Below, piece after piece: positions 35,271 to 48,014 of a stretch of DNA of 64,000 nt. The translations under genes were made by a program, and so were the position numbers. The DNA comes from Anticarsia gemmatalis (taxonomy: Eukaryota > Arthropoda > Insecta > Lepidoptera > Erebidae). The stretch is from contig NC_134765.1 in the NCBI RefSeq assembly GCF_050436995.1, forward strand, positions 5,173,501 to 5,237,500, written 5' to 3'. How positions within the stretch are numbered: position 1 is the first letter of the stretch; every line of letters begins with the position of its first letter. Below the pieces are notes generated by a model. That model ran no database searches. It had not been told where the DNA came from and saw nothing but the letters and a program-made list of their open reading frames with translations.

Positions 35271-36126
35271 TTACATGAACCAAATTCAACAATACTTTTT
35301 TATTGTTAAATTATACTATCTTATTTTGTGTCATTATCAGCATAGGTTATCGGAAAACAGAGACATCCGGAAAAAGGACTGAAGGTCTTTGTCAATGTTA
35401 AAGACGGCAGTAGAGAAATCATTGTCGAAGACATTAAAAAAAATCAAATGTAATTGGACAAAATTCTAAGTTAAATGAGAACTCACAAATACATGTCTCA
35501 CCCTACGTCTCCCTAACTTCTTTAGGGTGTTTCATCCCCACCTAATTAATATTCATTTAAATTGTGAAGATTTTCGAGATTAATTCTTTTGTGCTATTTT
35601 CGGGGGTTAATAAAAAGATCTTTGTCATAGAAACGATTCAAAGTTGACTTTTGATAAATTGTTGTTATTAGTTTTGAATAATTGGCTTCACTTTATTTAT
35701 ACTGTGTTTTGACGTCGAGTGTTTTAATTGGGTGCTTTTTGATTGTTAGTGCTAGTGGAGTGCTATTTTGATCACAATAGAATATTTTGTGTTATTTTGA
35801 CTTTGTTTTCAAATTGTAGAGTCGAAACTATTTAAACCATAAACAAACGTACTAAATAAAAAGATTAAAGAAGTTATTTATATGATGATAGAGTCAAAAT
35901 CTGCGATTAAAATGTATAAATAAAACATTACTTTAATGTAAAACATTTTTTTTAAGTTATATTTAAACATAAAAAGTTAAAAAGACAACATTTCACAATC
36001 ACAACAAAACATCCAAACACAAAATTAGAACCAAATTGACCTGTCACCAGTCATCACCTTTCTATTTAAAGGAACACTAAAATCTTCAAAAGTAAGAAAA
36101 AATCACAACATGATTTACACTCTTAC

Positions 36127-36162
36127 CTCTGACAAAGTGACATTCACATCGATTTTGGACAT
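36127..36162 (-). CDS. initial coding exon candidate, 12 codons
   Basis: A minus-strand ATG (aaaATGT) reads MSKIDVNVTLSE and ends at a strong donor, CAGAG|GTAAGA, in phase 0. Upstream sequence would be 5' UTR. It is very short, and the plus strand also has an open frame here (36027-36230), so the strand assignment is uncertain. The phase-0 96-nt exon at 19714-19619 on the same strand would be phase-compatible. Confidence 0.25.
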
Positions 36163-37744
36163 TTTAATTTCAGGTCAAATGACAGGAGTCCCCCAAGGAA
36201 GTATTTTTGTTGAAAATTCCGGATCACTTTGAAACTACAGTTGAGAATGCGGGGAATTTGTCAGTAGTTGACGTGACATGTGCTTTTAAATAGTTCGAAG
36301 TGGTATTTGGAATTTTCGGCGAGATAATTTTGGATTACGCATTTGTTTACGATATCATCCGAGATGAGAGTGGAGTTTACGTAAAGCATGTTAGATATGT
36401 AGTCAAACATGAATAATTTTGATGAATTTGACCTTCAAAAAGTGTGACAGGAATAACGTAACGTTGTAACTAAAATTGAATGATAAAATAAACGTTAATA
36501 GTAAATTACGTCAAAATATTAACTAAACTACATAAAATCTTCGTTCCAAAATGTTAACCAAAATTGCAAAACGCAAAGTGATTAACAATTACGATTGTTA
36601 TCTAAATGGGTAATAAACCAGACCCCATTGACAATGGCGACGATAAATTTCATAAACATACCTAATTGCTATCAAAACCGTACAAAATTTAATGTAACCA
36701 GCTAATACAGAAATGCCATGACAGAATTGCGTTCGTTCTAAATCTCGTTTATCCATATATAGTTGCGGGTATAATTGTAAACTATTAATTCGGATATGCA
36801 GATTTGGATAGCATTTGAAATATGGCCAGAAATATGACAGAATTTGTATAGAATTTTACTGCTGTTTAGAACGTTTTATAAATGATCCTAGCTTATGCAT
36901 TACATATTTTAAGACAATTTATTTTTAATTGTTATACTAACTCTAAAATCACTTGCCTTCATCTGCGACATTCAGTCGACATTTCGCCTTACTCGACTCC
37001 ATGCACATTATGGATAATCTAGCTTCCGTCTTTTCACTCATTATTTTCGTTCACATCGAATCTTGTTAATACAACGCTCCTTTTGTTACCAAACAAACTT
37101 TAAATACAAATACAGAAACATTCGTTTACAAACATCCAAAAGGTTTCAATTTACTCCACAAAACGTTACAACTAAACATTTCAAGTAACTGCACGCATTG
37201 TTCCTTTTGCTGAACCTTTAACAGTATCAGTGACAATGCAGGTCACATTTGTTTCAAATCGCAACCTAATTACAACCTTATCTTTAAAACTTTTAGCTTC
37301 ACTTTCCTCTGCAGTATCCTGTTCGTTACTCTCATAGGATACTTGCTCTTATTTTAAAGAGTCGTAAGTTAGATTGTTGTATGCTTGGTTCATGTTATTC
37401 TCGTTGACCATTTCGGTCGTCGCCGCCGTAAAGTCTAGCAAGATTAGTCCAGTTATTTCTGTGGTACAGTGACACATGCGCACACGCAGCTGGTGGTCGT
37501 GATCTGTCGTAATGGAATTCGCCACTAATGGTGACTTGGTTTCAGAAATGGTGATTTATGGCACCCTGGTGAGGTCGTTTTGAAGCATGTTCTGTTATGG
37601 CTTAGAATAGTTTTTATGGTATCAAGCTACTCGTGCAAAGCAGTGACTGTGAAAAGTAGAAAGCAAAATGTTTAATGTGGTCTGTGTTAATAATGCACAT
37701 TTAGTATTCAGGGTAGATTTTTTGTGTTTAACTAGAATATTTAT

Positions 37745-37963
37745 TTATGACTTTAAGACCAGCGTGATCTTTGGATATTGTCTATGAGCATATTTTAAGA
37801 TAACTATCATATAAGCTTCTCTGATTCTTACACAAAAATATTCAGAAATTCGTTCGGTACTCAATATTTTCATTAGCAAAGGCCGTGTTAGGGCCTTGAA
37901 GTACAAAAGCTGGTGAGACGTGAGTTTATGGCAAACAAAGAGTTCAGTCGCCAGGCTGTCTGG
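37745..37963 (-). CDS. terminal-exon candidate with overlapping poly(A) signal
   Basis: An acceptor ttatgtacacgtgcag precedes a minus-strand frame reading PDSLATELFVCHKLTSHQL, LYFKALTRPLLMKILSTER and REAYMIVILKYAHRQYPK, ending LVLKS* at 37745. AATAAA (37745-37740) overlaps the stop codon, so the 3' UTR would be extremely short. The residue mix is balanced and mildly basic. The frame is open to about 37990. No family is recognised. It could be a retroposed piece as well as a real last exon. Confidence 0.3.
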   Translation of the reverse strand, partial: PDSLATELFVCHKLTSHQLLYFKALTRPLLMKILSTERISEYFCVRIREAYMIVILKYAHRQYPKITLVLKS

Positions 37964-38165
37964 CTGCACGTGTACATAAGTAATGGAGCTGTATTGATAT
38001 TAGAAATATGGTATTGTTGAAAATCGAAAATGAGGTGGAACGTTATTGGGAAAGTACTGAATATTTACTAAGAGAAGTTGCCTTAAGCTGGTTTTAGATG
38101 TACTCTAGGTGTATTGAAGTAATTTTATGTTGCTTAATACAAATATAAGTCTACATTATGTCTAT

Positions 38166-38833
38166 CCTCTCAAGCGCCCGGCCACCGTGTCACGGTTGAA
38201 TGTGCTACCCCCGTCAAGCGTCCCGCCACCGTGGTACGGCAAAACGATCTTACATTAAAAAAACGTAGAAATTAAATGCTAAAACTATGTTTATCCCTTT
38301 CAAACATATTTGACATTGAAGCTGATGAAACGAGACGACGATCTAATGCACACACTTGAATAAGTGGTTGATATAGGCCAGAGAGCACCTTAAACAACAT
38401 CTGACCCAACGACATGTTCCTTTATGACCAATATTGTAAATACTTTTTTTAACTAATTTTAAAGATTTGAGTATATTTTACAGTTGGATTTTAATGTCAT
38501 TATTCATTAACTACACGATAAGACCTTCCGTCATATTATTTTTTATGCCTAAAAATATTTTTTAGACTTTCTTCAAACACATGCCTAAAGCACACAATAT
38601 TCAGATTAAACCGACTATTGTACCACCACTATCAAATATTATTTGTGGTTTATTTTTTTAATATATAGCAAATTTTATGTAGATTTCAAATATATAAGGT
38701 ATGACTAGGGTGTTAGTATCAAAATATGACGGAATCGGCGCTTAAACGCCAACCGCCAATTCAATTTCGCGCGCCATTTTTGGCCTGGACGCTTAACGGT
38801 ATATTTGAATTTTGACGTGGGGCGCTCGAGAGG
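38166..38833. mobile_element. ~670-bp element with bipartite inverted ends
   Basis: The outer pair cctctcaagcgccc (38166-38179) and gggcgctcgagagg (38820-38833) and the inner pair ccgtcaagcgtcc (38212-38224) and ggacgcttaacgg (38787-38799) are nested inverted repeats. On the left the two motifs belong to a 44-bp tandem pair sharing TCAAGCG.CC.GCCACCGTG. The ends are GC-rich; the interior is A/T-rich and non-coding. This looks like a non-autonomous DNA transposon whose transposase binds two sites per end. I do not recognise the family. Confidence 0.5.
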
Positions 38834-40581
38834 TGAAAATAATAACACAAAATGTGTCTCGTGATGATAAGGTGTAGTATTTACAATAATTGTTTAAATG
38901 ATAATGTTTATGCAATATTGGCAACTTTGTAAAATTATTTGCTTGTTCACTTCATACCGTAGCATAATATCATAGTATATCCTATACTATACTATACACT
39001 GAGAAACACAGCAGTCTACCTCATAATCTTTGTATAAAATGTATAAATTTAATTCGTCTATACACGTAAAGCATTATCATATTTTATCCTCAAGTCAATA
39101 TGTTTAAATAAACTCGGCCCAAGTAATGCCAAGGGCAGTTGTATCGACAAACGATTTTCCAGTTTCCATTTTCAGTAAAAACATGTCTTGAGACATTCTA
39201 GTCACACATGGATACTTTATTTCACCATCTGAAACATCACATACACCATTACGAGCTTTACGATTTTCAACTTCAGTGGCATCAAGTTAAAGTTCATTCT
39301 TGATTGTAGGTTTCTTGTGTTATAATTTTTCTTCATTGGCATCAGTGTGTAGGGTTATAGTAATCAAGGTCTGCAACTCCGCAAGTTGAATGTCAACATT
39401 TTGTTTACATTGGTGTATGCACGTGTGTATTATTTCTGTATCGTTATCACCTTTATTGATATCGTCTGCAGGTTTGATGAATTCTATAAATATATTTGTG
39501 ATGTTTTCGTTTAATCAAGTGAGGTTTTGTTTTTATGCGTGGGTGTTCGGAACATTGCCAATATTTATGTTAAAGCAAAGTGTATGATAAGTGGCAATAA
39601 GCCTTTGTGATATTAATACCACTTTAGTAAAATGTGTTACTAGTTCAGATAGAAAAAGAAACTTTTTTTAAAATACTAAGCCTATAAATATTAATTCCTA
39701 TGGTTTATGTACTGCAACGAAGTGCAGTGATATTTAAAAGGTCATTAAGCCTAAAAAATCCATAAGTACCATTAGAAAACTTTGATATTCAGGAGCTTTA
39801 GCCCGAAAAGTGTTATTATGTTCACACTTACCTAACTGTCTTTCTGTACCATTTATGGATTATCGTCGATCGAATTCGGCGACCCGGACCGAATCTTAAT
39901 GTGTTATTTGTGTAGGGACTGTAAAATTAACGGGATCTTTGCCAAGCTTGCTGAGCTGTGTGGTACAAGAACTTAATACTTGGTTTGTTTACATTAAATA
40001 ACGCGTTTTTGTATTACTTGCAGTACAATTTATTCAAAATATATCGTCTTGCATGGTTAATGAATAAGGGTAAATACATTATTTAGTTAATAAATGTCTG
40101 TTAAGCATAATAGGTTATTCGATTAAGTTCGCCATAAAATTAAGATGGTGACATTCTTCACAATAATAAAACTTAAATATAATTATATAATAAAATAAGT
40201 GACCAAATGATAACCAAGACAATAATTATTAAGTTTAAGGTTGCAACATTTTCATTTCACTCCGCATCAGGTGCATAAATGGACACCAACTTTAATGCAA
40301 CCAGCAATTTAATAAAAGGAGTTCTGCCGGTAGCTTATCGGAAAAAACATTTAATTTACTCCCTGCACGTGCAAAATAATAAAAAAAATATTGGGTCAGG
40401 CTTTCTAGGTCGCTGGTCACTTGTAATTTACACCAAGACTCCTAAAACTGGTTTTCACCGTGACCTTTAGTTTGTTTACTTTTTATTTTTAACATCAACC
40501 CTCCTGAATTATTTTCTTAAAATTAAGTTTTGATGCGTACACAATACATATACATACATAATATCACTCCTGTTATTCGCT
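38834..40581. other. unique AT-rich stretch
   Basis: Contains a short (CTATA)n run near 38982-38998. A perfect donor on the minus strand (TTAG|GTAAGT at about 39833) is preceded by a 24-codon open frame with a CG-rich patch (gtccgggtcgccgaattcga). No acceptor is convincing. Nothing else was recognised. Confidence 0.35.
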
Positions 40582-40795
40582 ATTAACAATGTTAGCCCCA
40601 TGTAGCGAGCCTATTGTCATATACCGGGCACGTTACCAAACTCCGGACTACTATTGAGAATAATGTTAATAACGTTACCACTCCGGATCACTATTAAGAA
40701 TAATGTGTGTATAATATAATGTACTGGTCCTGCCTGGGAATCGAACTTACCTACATATTACCGACCGCGCCTCAGAGGCAGTCTAGTTTCAGTTG
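40582..40795 (-). mobile_element. tRNA-derived SINE, copy 2, with internal 42-bp duplication
   Basis: The minus-strand head 'ctgaggcgcggtcggtaa' and box B AGTTCGATTCC (40747-40737) match the layout of copy 1. 'ccgggcacgt' and the 3' block 'ctaacattgttaat' are shared. The body contains a tandem duplication: cgttaccaaactccggacta... at 40631 and cgttaccactccggatcact... at 40673. Confidence 0.7.
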
Positions 40796-43318
40796 TCTCA
40801 ATAAAGCTTATCTGTTATAAAAGTATTGCGACGAATTTTAAATATAACTGAAATAATGATATCAATCTCTGATTGTCCTGTTTTAAGTTTTACGAGTCCT
40901 GTTTCAACATGTTGAAGTTTTAGTGTTGTTTTGATTTTGATATCGGATCCTCATTTCGTAATTGCAATCGATTTGATTGCGATTACTAATTTTTGTTGCT
41001 GATTTTATGATATGTCTGGCTTTTTGGTCTTATTTGTTTTATCCTTTGCTTTGTTTTTCTTTTTTAGTCCTCGTAAGTTACTAAATGTCTGTAAAAGTGT
41101 TTACTCGCAGGTTTATCTACATTCATACATATTCTCACTTGTCTTGCAGAAGCATCTAGTATATATAGCTTTCTTCCCTTTTGATGACATAATCATACTG
41201 CGTTAGTCTCATATTTCAATCTCGTTTGATAATAAAATAAAGTTTTTTAGTATTTGTTTGTCATAACCTAAAATATATTTTATAGTAATGCCTTCTACAA
41301 CATCTATATTTAAGATTCAAATTGCCTTAACATGAATGATATGTAATGCCTTAGGGTCTCCAACCATACGATTAGAGGTGTTGTCGTCGACATGCAAATA
41401 CGCGGAAACATCAGTTACGGTAGCAACTAGGATTGCTTTGAAGTAGTTATTAAACTGTCTTCGAATGTAACTGTTTAAACGCAGATTGACTACCAGCAAG
41501 ACGTTTAAGATAAACTGGATGTAATGCCTGATAGTTTGTTGTTATGTGTTTATGTTATTAGGATAATAAAGTAAAATACAGGGTACCTATATAAAATTAG
41601 TGAGAGTTGTGAAAACGGTTTTTTTATTTTATCTGCTTTATCGATGTCATTGACTTAGCTATTAATATTAATAGTGAGTTCTTTCATACATACATTTTGT
41701 ACTTGTACGTGTTTAGTTTAGCAGTTTTCATTGTCCAGTTCAATGGTTCTGAACTCAGAAGATTACAAGTCGATACACCCGTAACTTACTTAATTTAATG
41801 AACAAAATTTACATAGAAACCGAACTAACATTGCAACAATATAAGGCGCAATAAACTTCTACAGTAACTGTTGTACTTATAGTTGAACAAAGCAAAAATA
41901 TTGGCTTTCTTATTTTATTCGTCTCATATGCATGCGTACGCACGTCCACCGTCGTACATGGTCCTAGGGCGAATGACCGATTGTGTCAAAACGTGTATAA
42001 AATACTCTAATACCACCACTATAACTTGACCTATAACCCCAACTCTTTTAATATCATCAAGAGCTCTAATTGTAATGGTGGTACTAAGTATAATGGCCAG
42101 TATAATTTGGTCTTTTGTTTCGAGATTAAAGTTTGGAGTCACGGGTTTTATTACACTGGTTTTTATGACAATGTTGTGAGCAATTTGTTTAAAATTAACT
42201 TTGGTTGTATCTTCGTTATTGAGTTGATTGCTTTGTTATGTTTTACGATATTTAGGTACTTTGTTTAAAACGCTGGTGGCATGGATTATGAAATTCTAGT
42301 AAGAAACTGTTCTTCCAGTCTAGATTAGAATATGTAGGAACTTTGCATTTTTGACAATTTAGATATAATTGAAGTAATTTTACGCCCTCGGATAGAAATT
42401 TATTCTTCCTTTAATTTAATATATTATCACATGGAAATGCGCAATAGTAAGATAACGGTCAGGAATCGGAATGACGAGTCAGAAGCTAGATATTATACCT
42501 CACTCAGAGACAGTCAGGTAAATCGTAATCTCAGTAATCAAGGGCCATAAGCACATTGACATACAAATGTAATCATTCTGTAGCCACAGTACTAACTATT
42601 AATGTAGGAGTCTTGATTGATGTAAACGCTATGTGAATTTGTATATTATAGCTCTTGTTTTTCCATTGAAATGTGAAAATAAATAACATTAAATCTATTG
42701 ACATACAATAACAATGCATAAACTCGTAAAATGAATGAAATTGAGCCAGTATTTATTATTTCATTAGTATAAAATGGATATTAAAAAAATATATATATTA
42801 TCAGTCTAAGCTTAATTACCGGTCATACAAAAACAATTCTCAAAGGTAAAAGAAAAATACGACTCCACTTATATTTTCAATATATCTTCAACGGAACAAT
42901 AAACAGAAATAAGTTAGCTCCACCGTCAATTTGCACTATAAATAAGTCCCACAATTCATTTACGCGGCAACAGTTGCAGCCAAAACAATAACTTCACAAT
43001 TCAATTTGCATCTACTAAAATAAAGTCAGTGTTTCATCTACGCGGCAACTCAAAGGACTCGGTAGTAAACATATTTTTCTGTTTACAATACACAAGTTAT
43101 TTCCAGTTTGATAAATAAAGCGGGCATTTCTTTGGTTCGTTGTTTTAGTAGGGTTGCTGTGTTTTTCTGATACTGTGGATAGGTCTCGAAGTTTTGCTTC
43201 ATCATTTACTATTCTGAAAAGCTTCTACCTTGTTTGAAGCTTACAGTTTATTGTACAATATTATTGATTGATAGGTAAATTCCGCGCTAGTAACCACTGG
43301 TCCTGTATGGCAAGATGT
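40796..43318. other. unique AT-rich stretch
   Basis: Open frames at 41012-41206, 41317-41499, 41924-42142 and 42026-42268 are mutually overlapping or T-driven and have no start or splice support. No repeat ends were recognised. Confidence 0.35.
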
Positions 43319-43426
43319 ATGGATGTGAATGAGGCAAGGGAAGTTGGTAAGAATCGTACCAAGTGGTTAATTGGCCTTTACCTACCCCTATGGAAAAAAG
43401 GAAAAAGTATGTATGCAGTTAAATGA
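43319..43426 (+). pseudogene. 3' end of a non-LTR retrotransposon ORF (RTE-like)
   Basis: The frame MDVNEAREVGKNRTKWLI continues into a 'cctacccctatggaaaa' block and stops at TGA. A C-terminus of the form ...DRxKWR... just before the stop is typical of lepidopteran LINE polyproteins. A 'gtatgtatg' tract follows, like the short tandem tails of RTE-type LINEs. The canonical W-R after K is mutated, and the rest of the ORF is absent, so this is a 5'-truncated dead copy. Confidence 0.45.
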
Positions 43427-43760
43427 TTTTGCTACAAAATAGCGAGATTTTTTTTTTGATTCAAATAGTGTTGATTGATTCATCCACCAACTGTTCTTTT
43501 TTGAAGACATTTAAACGTACTTGCAGATACTCAAACTGCATGAAAGTAATTTAGTTGTTTCTCTGTTGACATATTTGATAGATAATACATATCTGAAATA
43601 TATTTTTCCGGCAAAGTTATCTGACCATAGTAAAAAGCCCCTTAATAAAATATTTTCCAGTCTCGTCCCTAGTTCAACCCTAATGATGGTCACCATACAT
43701 ATGTTATGAGAAATGTCCGTGTAACATTGACGCAGGTCATGAACATCTGGCCGCACTTTT

Positions 43761-43820
43761 TGTACCACGTGGCACTAAACAGTACCAAATAGTACAATGT
43801 GGTACCAAATAGTACCGTCT
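43761..43820. repeat. three 20-bp tandem units around 'gtaccaaatagtac'
   Basis: Units start at 43761, 43781 and 43801. The last two share GTACCAAATAGTAC exactly; the first is diverged. Each holds GTAC motifs, so the unit is partly palindromic. Confidence 0.6.
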
Positions 43821-44887
43821 GCGTAGTGTCTGTGCGTATTGTCGTAAAATTGGGCGTGCTATTTTGAGAAAATAGGGGTTAGATGGACTAGGGTGTGTAA
43901 GGGGTGAAGTAGATTTTGTTTACCTATATGCTTGTTTAAGTTTGAGGTATGTAGTTTTGAGATTTTAGCCTTCTTTAACTGTGGGTTATCAGATCTTGCG
44001 GTGAAGAGTCTGATATTTATATTTACCTGTTGTTTTGACGTATAATAGTGATAAACAGCAATAAGTAGGTACTTATGAGTGTCCTAATGTTTATACAAAA
44101 ATCAAGTAGTTATTCTTTTATTTAAGGAATCAGAATACGTCCGTCCAATCCATGCTATTATGTCGTAAATGCCATAATCCGTCAGTTTGTCTTAAACATT
44201 TCTAAAAATTAACCTTCAAGTCTAATGAAAGCTGAAGATCCAGAATCAGACATAGGTTAATTTTCTAAATTACGATAGCGTTGGTTTCTGGTTATAAAAT
44301 AAATGTTGTAGATTCTTCAACAAAAGTTGTTATGCCGCATAATTGATTTGCTTTTTTACTCTTGACATACAAACGTTTTTTTAGTTTGAAAAACAGGTTA
44401 AATATAATGCTTACTCAGTTTAATATGTATATTTACAGCCTCAATTCACTGGACGTTAATTGACAAGTACTGCGCGTTAAAATTACTAATGTATCAGCGA
44501 AATTACTGCAAATTGTACTGCTACCGGTTTTTTCGTTAAATCAGTTCGTGTATGGAGTAATTTATAAGAAAGAGCGAGTGATTATAATGTAATTTAATGT
44601 TAGTACTATGATGTGAACAGTGCTTTTCACCTCGAGAAAGTAATAACATTCAAAATCAAAATCATAACTCATATTTCGGTTTATTTATTGTGAGACTCTG
44701 AAAGTTGCTATTTAATTGCATAAAACACTAACGTTGAAAAACGATTGAACTCAATTTGATTACCTCTTACCAACTAACCAATGTAGGTTGTAAGTTTAAA
44801 GGTTTTCAATAATTTTAGATCAACAAAGCTTTGAACATTAAAATGTAGACACGTGATAGCCATTACTTTTTGGAGAGAGCCCCAAAT

Positions 44888-45055
44888 TTTATGAATGTGA
44901 AAGTTTGTGAATATGTGTGAATCTACCACGCAAAACTACTGAAGTGATTTGGGTGAAATTTGGCAAAGTTTTAGGGTATAACCTGAATTAAGTCCTAAGA
45001 TATGTCTAACCAAGGGATATCTTTGCACGCAGACTAAGTGACGAAAAGAAGTAAG
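44888..45055 (+). mobile_element. Helitron-like repeat, plus orientation, worn
   Basis: 'aatgtgaaagtttgtgaata', 'cacgcaaaactactgaagtg' and 'ggtgaaatttggcaaagttt' are the complement of the block order in the repeat at 25236-25446. Neither terminus is preserved. Confidence 0.45.
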
Positions 45056-46389
45056 TTAAGAATAATGAACTAATTTTAGAGTCTCGCATCTCTTGTAACT
45101 TGTAGCATTCGTCCCACACTTCCATCGTCATACAATTTATAAGGCGCCATGTTTACGTTTTGTTTTTATACAAAAACCTTATGAAACCAGGACACGTGGC
45201 CCGATATACGACAACATTATAATTTATTTTTTCATCAGTTTTATTAGTGTCGTAAAGTGAAATAATTAATTTTGCTCGTGGTTTTTTAGTCGTGACATTC
45301 TTTAATAATATCGAAGTCTTGTATTTTTATAATATTCTCATTATTCTTCTTTGAGTTAGTTCAACTTAGGTATTAACTAGATATTTAAAAAATATCTAAG
45401 ACACTTCAAGATCGATAAAGGTAAAGTTCAAAATGAATAGAAATCGTACATTTATATACGTAGTTAACTAGCTTTATTCATAACTAGTATCCACCTTTTC
45501 CAAAAGTTTCTATTAAAAGTGTACAATCTTAGAAGAAAATATAGGAAGAAGGATTTTCCGATAACTCATACACTTTTTGTTGATACAATTAGGTACCGTT
45601 AACATTAAATGTATTATTCAAAAGTCTCTCTGAATTATAACTACAAAACATGACCTCTGATACTTGACACAGACCTATTCAATCAAATCTAAACACCATT
45701 TAAGTTACAACTCTTATCGATGGGAGTAGAAACACATGGCATATATTGTCATCATAAAACGATATACCATCTGAAATTATACGACACAATAGCACGAGGG
45801 TAGTGTCGAACAAAAACTATGATGATGCACTATAGAATGTACAGAAGTGAAACTTTGAAATAAGCAAATACTGAATAGTGATGGAAACTTTGGGTAAAAG
45901 TAAAGAGTGGAAGAAATGGGTATTTTTTCAATTATTTGGTTGATCTAAACTCGTTTCACTTTTACACTAAATTAAAAAAAAAACTGTAAAAAATATTTCA
46001 CACTTAGAATAGAGATTGAAGAAGGTTGTAAGAAAATTGGATTCCTATTTTACGAATTAATTACCTTACTGTCAAAAACAAAATCTCCTCAAACTTAGAA
46101 ATACATATCTTATACTTTTTCGACTCTGTATAAAATATATTCTCTTTAAACTTGCGAGTATTGCGTCCTAAAATTTAAAAAGTAGGGATCTTTAAATAAA
46201 ATTAATAACGATTAGTGAATATCAATTTCAAATACACTCCCGATCTCACCTTCTGTGCCTATCTATTCTATAGCCTCATAAAAAATCCGAGTTGGTTCTA
46301 CACTTGGAGTGACCGGCGGGTCAATCAACTTTGCCCGGTAGCGATACAACTTTTTAATACAATATAAATAATGATACACTTAGGCGTTT
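45056..46389. other. unique AT-rich stretch
   Basis: No supported features. A donor-like GAA|GTAAGT at 45050 lies at the repeat edge and has no upstream open frame of note. Confidence 0.35.
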
Positions 46390-46395
46390 TTTATT
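46390..46395 (-). terminator. poly(A) signal AATAAA (minus strand)
   Basis: TTTATT on the plus strand, 70 bases past the stop of the 46465-46649 exon candidate. Confidence 0.3.
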
Positions 46396-46464
46396 CAATA
46401 CAATAACGCTGCAGTTATCTTTTTAATCTTTATATCGTATAGAACGAGAACGACGTAAGTGGTC

Positions 46465-46649
46465 TTATATTGATTTCATCTTGTGCCCTTCTTCCACTGA
46501 AGGTTTGATGTATCGAGTACAATCTGAAGGGCTATCTGTTGGGCTTTTGTTTGGGTATATTGATATTATATCTACTGCTTGTTTTGTGGTCAAAAGTTTT
46601 AAATCTTCAATTTCGGTATTTAAGTTGATGAGCAAAATATTACGAAGTT
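46465..46649 (-). CDS. 3'-terminal exon candidate
   Basis: A good minus-strand acceptor (actgaaacactttgtttacag) is followed by AA and an open frame of 60 residues to TAA at 46465. It reads LRNILLINLNTEIEDLKLL, TTKQAVDIISIYPNKSPTD and SPSDCTRYIKPSVEEGHK. Acidic and polar residues are more frequent than random translation would give. Poly(A) follows 70 bases on. It needs a phase-1 donor upstream. The longer overlapping plus-strand frame (46481-46852) is hydrophobic and I treat it as the shadow. No family is recognised. Confidence 0.35.
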
Positions 46650-48014
46650 CTGTAAACAAAGTGTTTCAGTGGGAATTAACGGAGGCATCCGAAACCTACA
46701 GATTTCAGTGTCTTTATAACTTAACCAACTTTTTATCTAATTTCAAACGTAGATTTATTACGGTAGGAAAGAGAGATCGCGTAGTATCTCTCCTTTATAT
46801 TTATTCCAATCTGTTCAGCTTATATGTATATTCATATATACCTCCGAATTAAACTAAGGAAACGGTCATTTCACTAGCACCACACGATGCCGTATCGTGG
46901 TCGTATTTCCCAATCTATAATTTGGTTCGAACATTAACTTTCATTATTTGTTGAGTTGAGTTTGTGTGATTTACTAAATTGGGTGTGGTTTGTTTTGGTT
47001 TGTTCATCTGTTGTTGAATTAACTCGGTCCTTACACATCTCATACAGACACAGAACAGGTGTAATTTGGAGTTTATATGGATGCCAATAGGCCTTTTTTT
47101 AATTTGAATTCAGTGAATTTATTACTACTAATCCCAGACCAAGAAAAAAGTTACAAACTCCATCTCTGGGAATCAAACTATCGAATGATATAACAAAAAG
47201 CAAATAAAATTTTCTACGAAAAGGAAAGGATTACCTGAAATTATAATAGTTATAATTCGTCTCTGTTAGCTTAAATTCGTTTAAAGAAATCTGATGACTA
47301 AAAAAAGATCAACACAAAACTTTCTTTAAAAAATGTAAGCTACGATTATTACGACTCCATAAATGAGTTACCTCTTCAAATTGAGATTCTAAATGAACAT
47401 TCAAGTAATCCTTATTCAAATTCATCCAAAATATACTTAAAATATTCAAACATCATAGTAAAACGCTTCTGTATAATAAAAATCAACCTTTTTATACCCA
47501 TTTAAGGAAAAAAACTATCACCCGAAACTTATGGGAATATTATTCCGACAAAAAATCGACTACTCGCAGCTCCCGAATATCTAATGAAGTTTTTTTCAAA
47601 ATTCAAATTTGAATGTACCTATGATTACATTTTTGATTAATGATAGTTTCGTAGTACCGTTGACATGTTAGAATATAATTCTAATTGATTATTTTATAAA
47701 ACGATTTTGTATTTTTTTGATAAATTTGCATTTGAATGTAACCTGCTAAAGTATCGGGTTTCGGTGGCTGAATTATGAATAATTTACTAACAATGTATGG
47801 AAATTAAGACCTGTATCATGTTCGGTTTATTCTTAGGAATATTTTAATGTAATATTATCTCTTTTTTAAGTTGAAAGCAACCCTTTGCACTGTGGAAATG
47901 ATTCTTGTCTTAGAAGACTACATATTTATGGTTTAAAAGATTACCACTGCTGGACCGAACATTTTCGTTTTAGGCCAAGATCATTATATTGTCTTTCATT
48001 TTTTTATAGATATA
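46650..48014. other. mostly unique DNA with a weak minus-strand open patch
   Basis: Around 47460-47320 the minus strand has two adjacent open frames (MFEYFKYILDEFE and, one frame over, YLNVHLESQFEEVTHLW). This resembles a decayed coding piece but is too short to call. Confidence 0.3.

Noticed and set aside
46481..46852. 123-residue plus-strand open frame
   Set aside because: Hydrophobic and uneven; it overlaps a minus-strand frame with an acceptor, better residue mix and poly(A) signal. About one frame this long is expected by chance in 64 kb of this composition.
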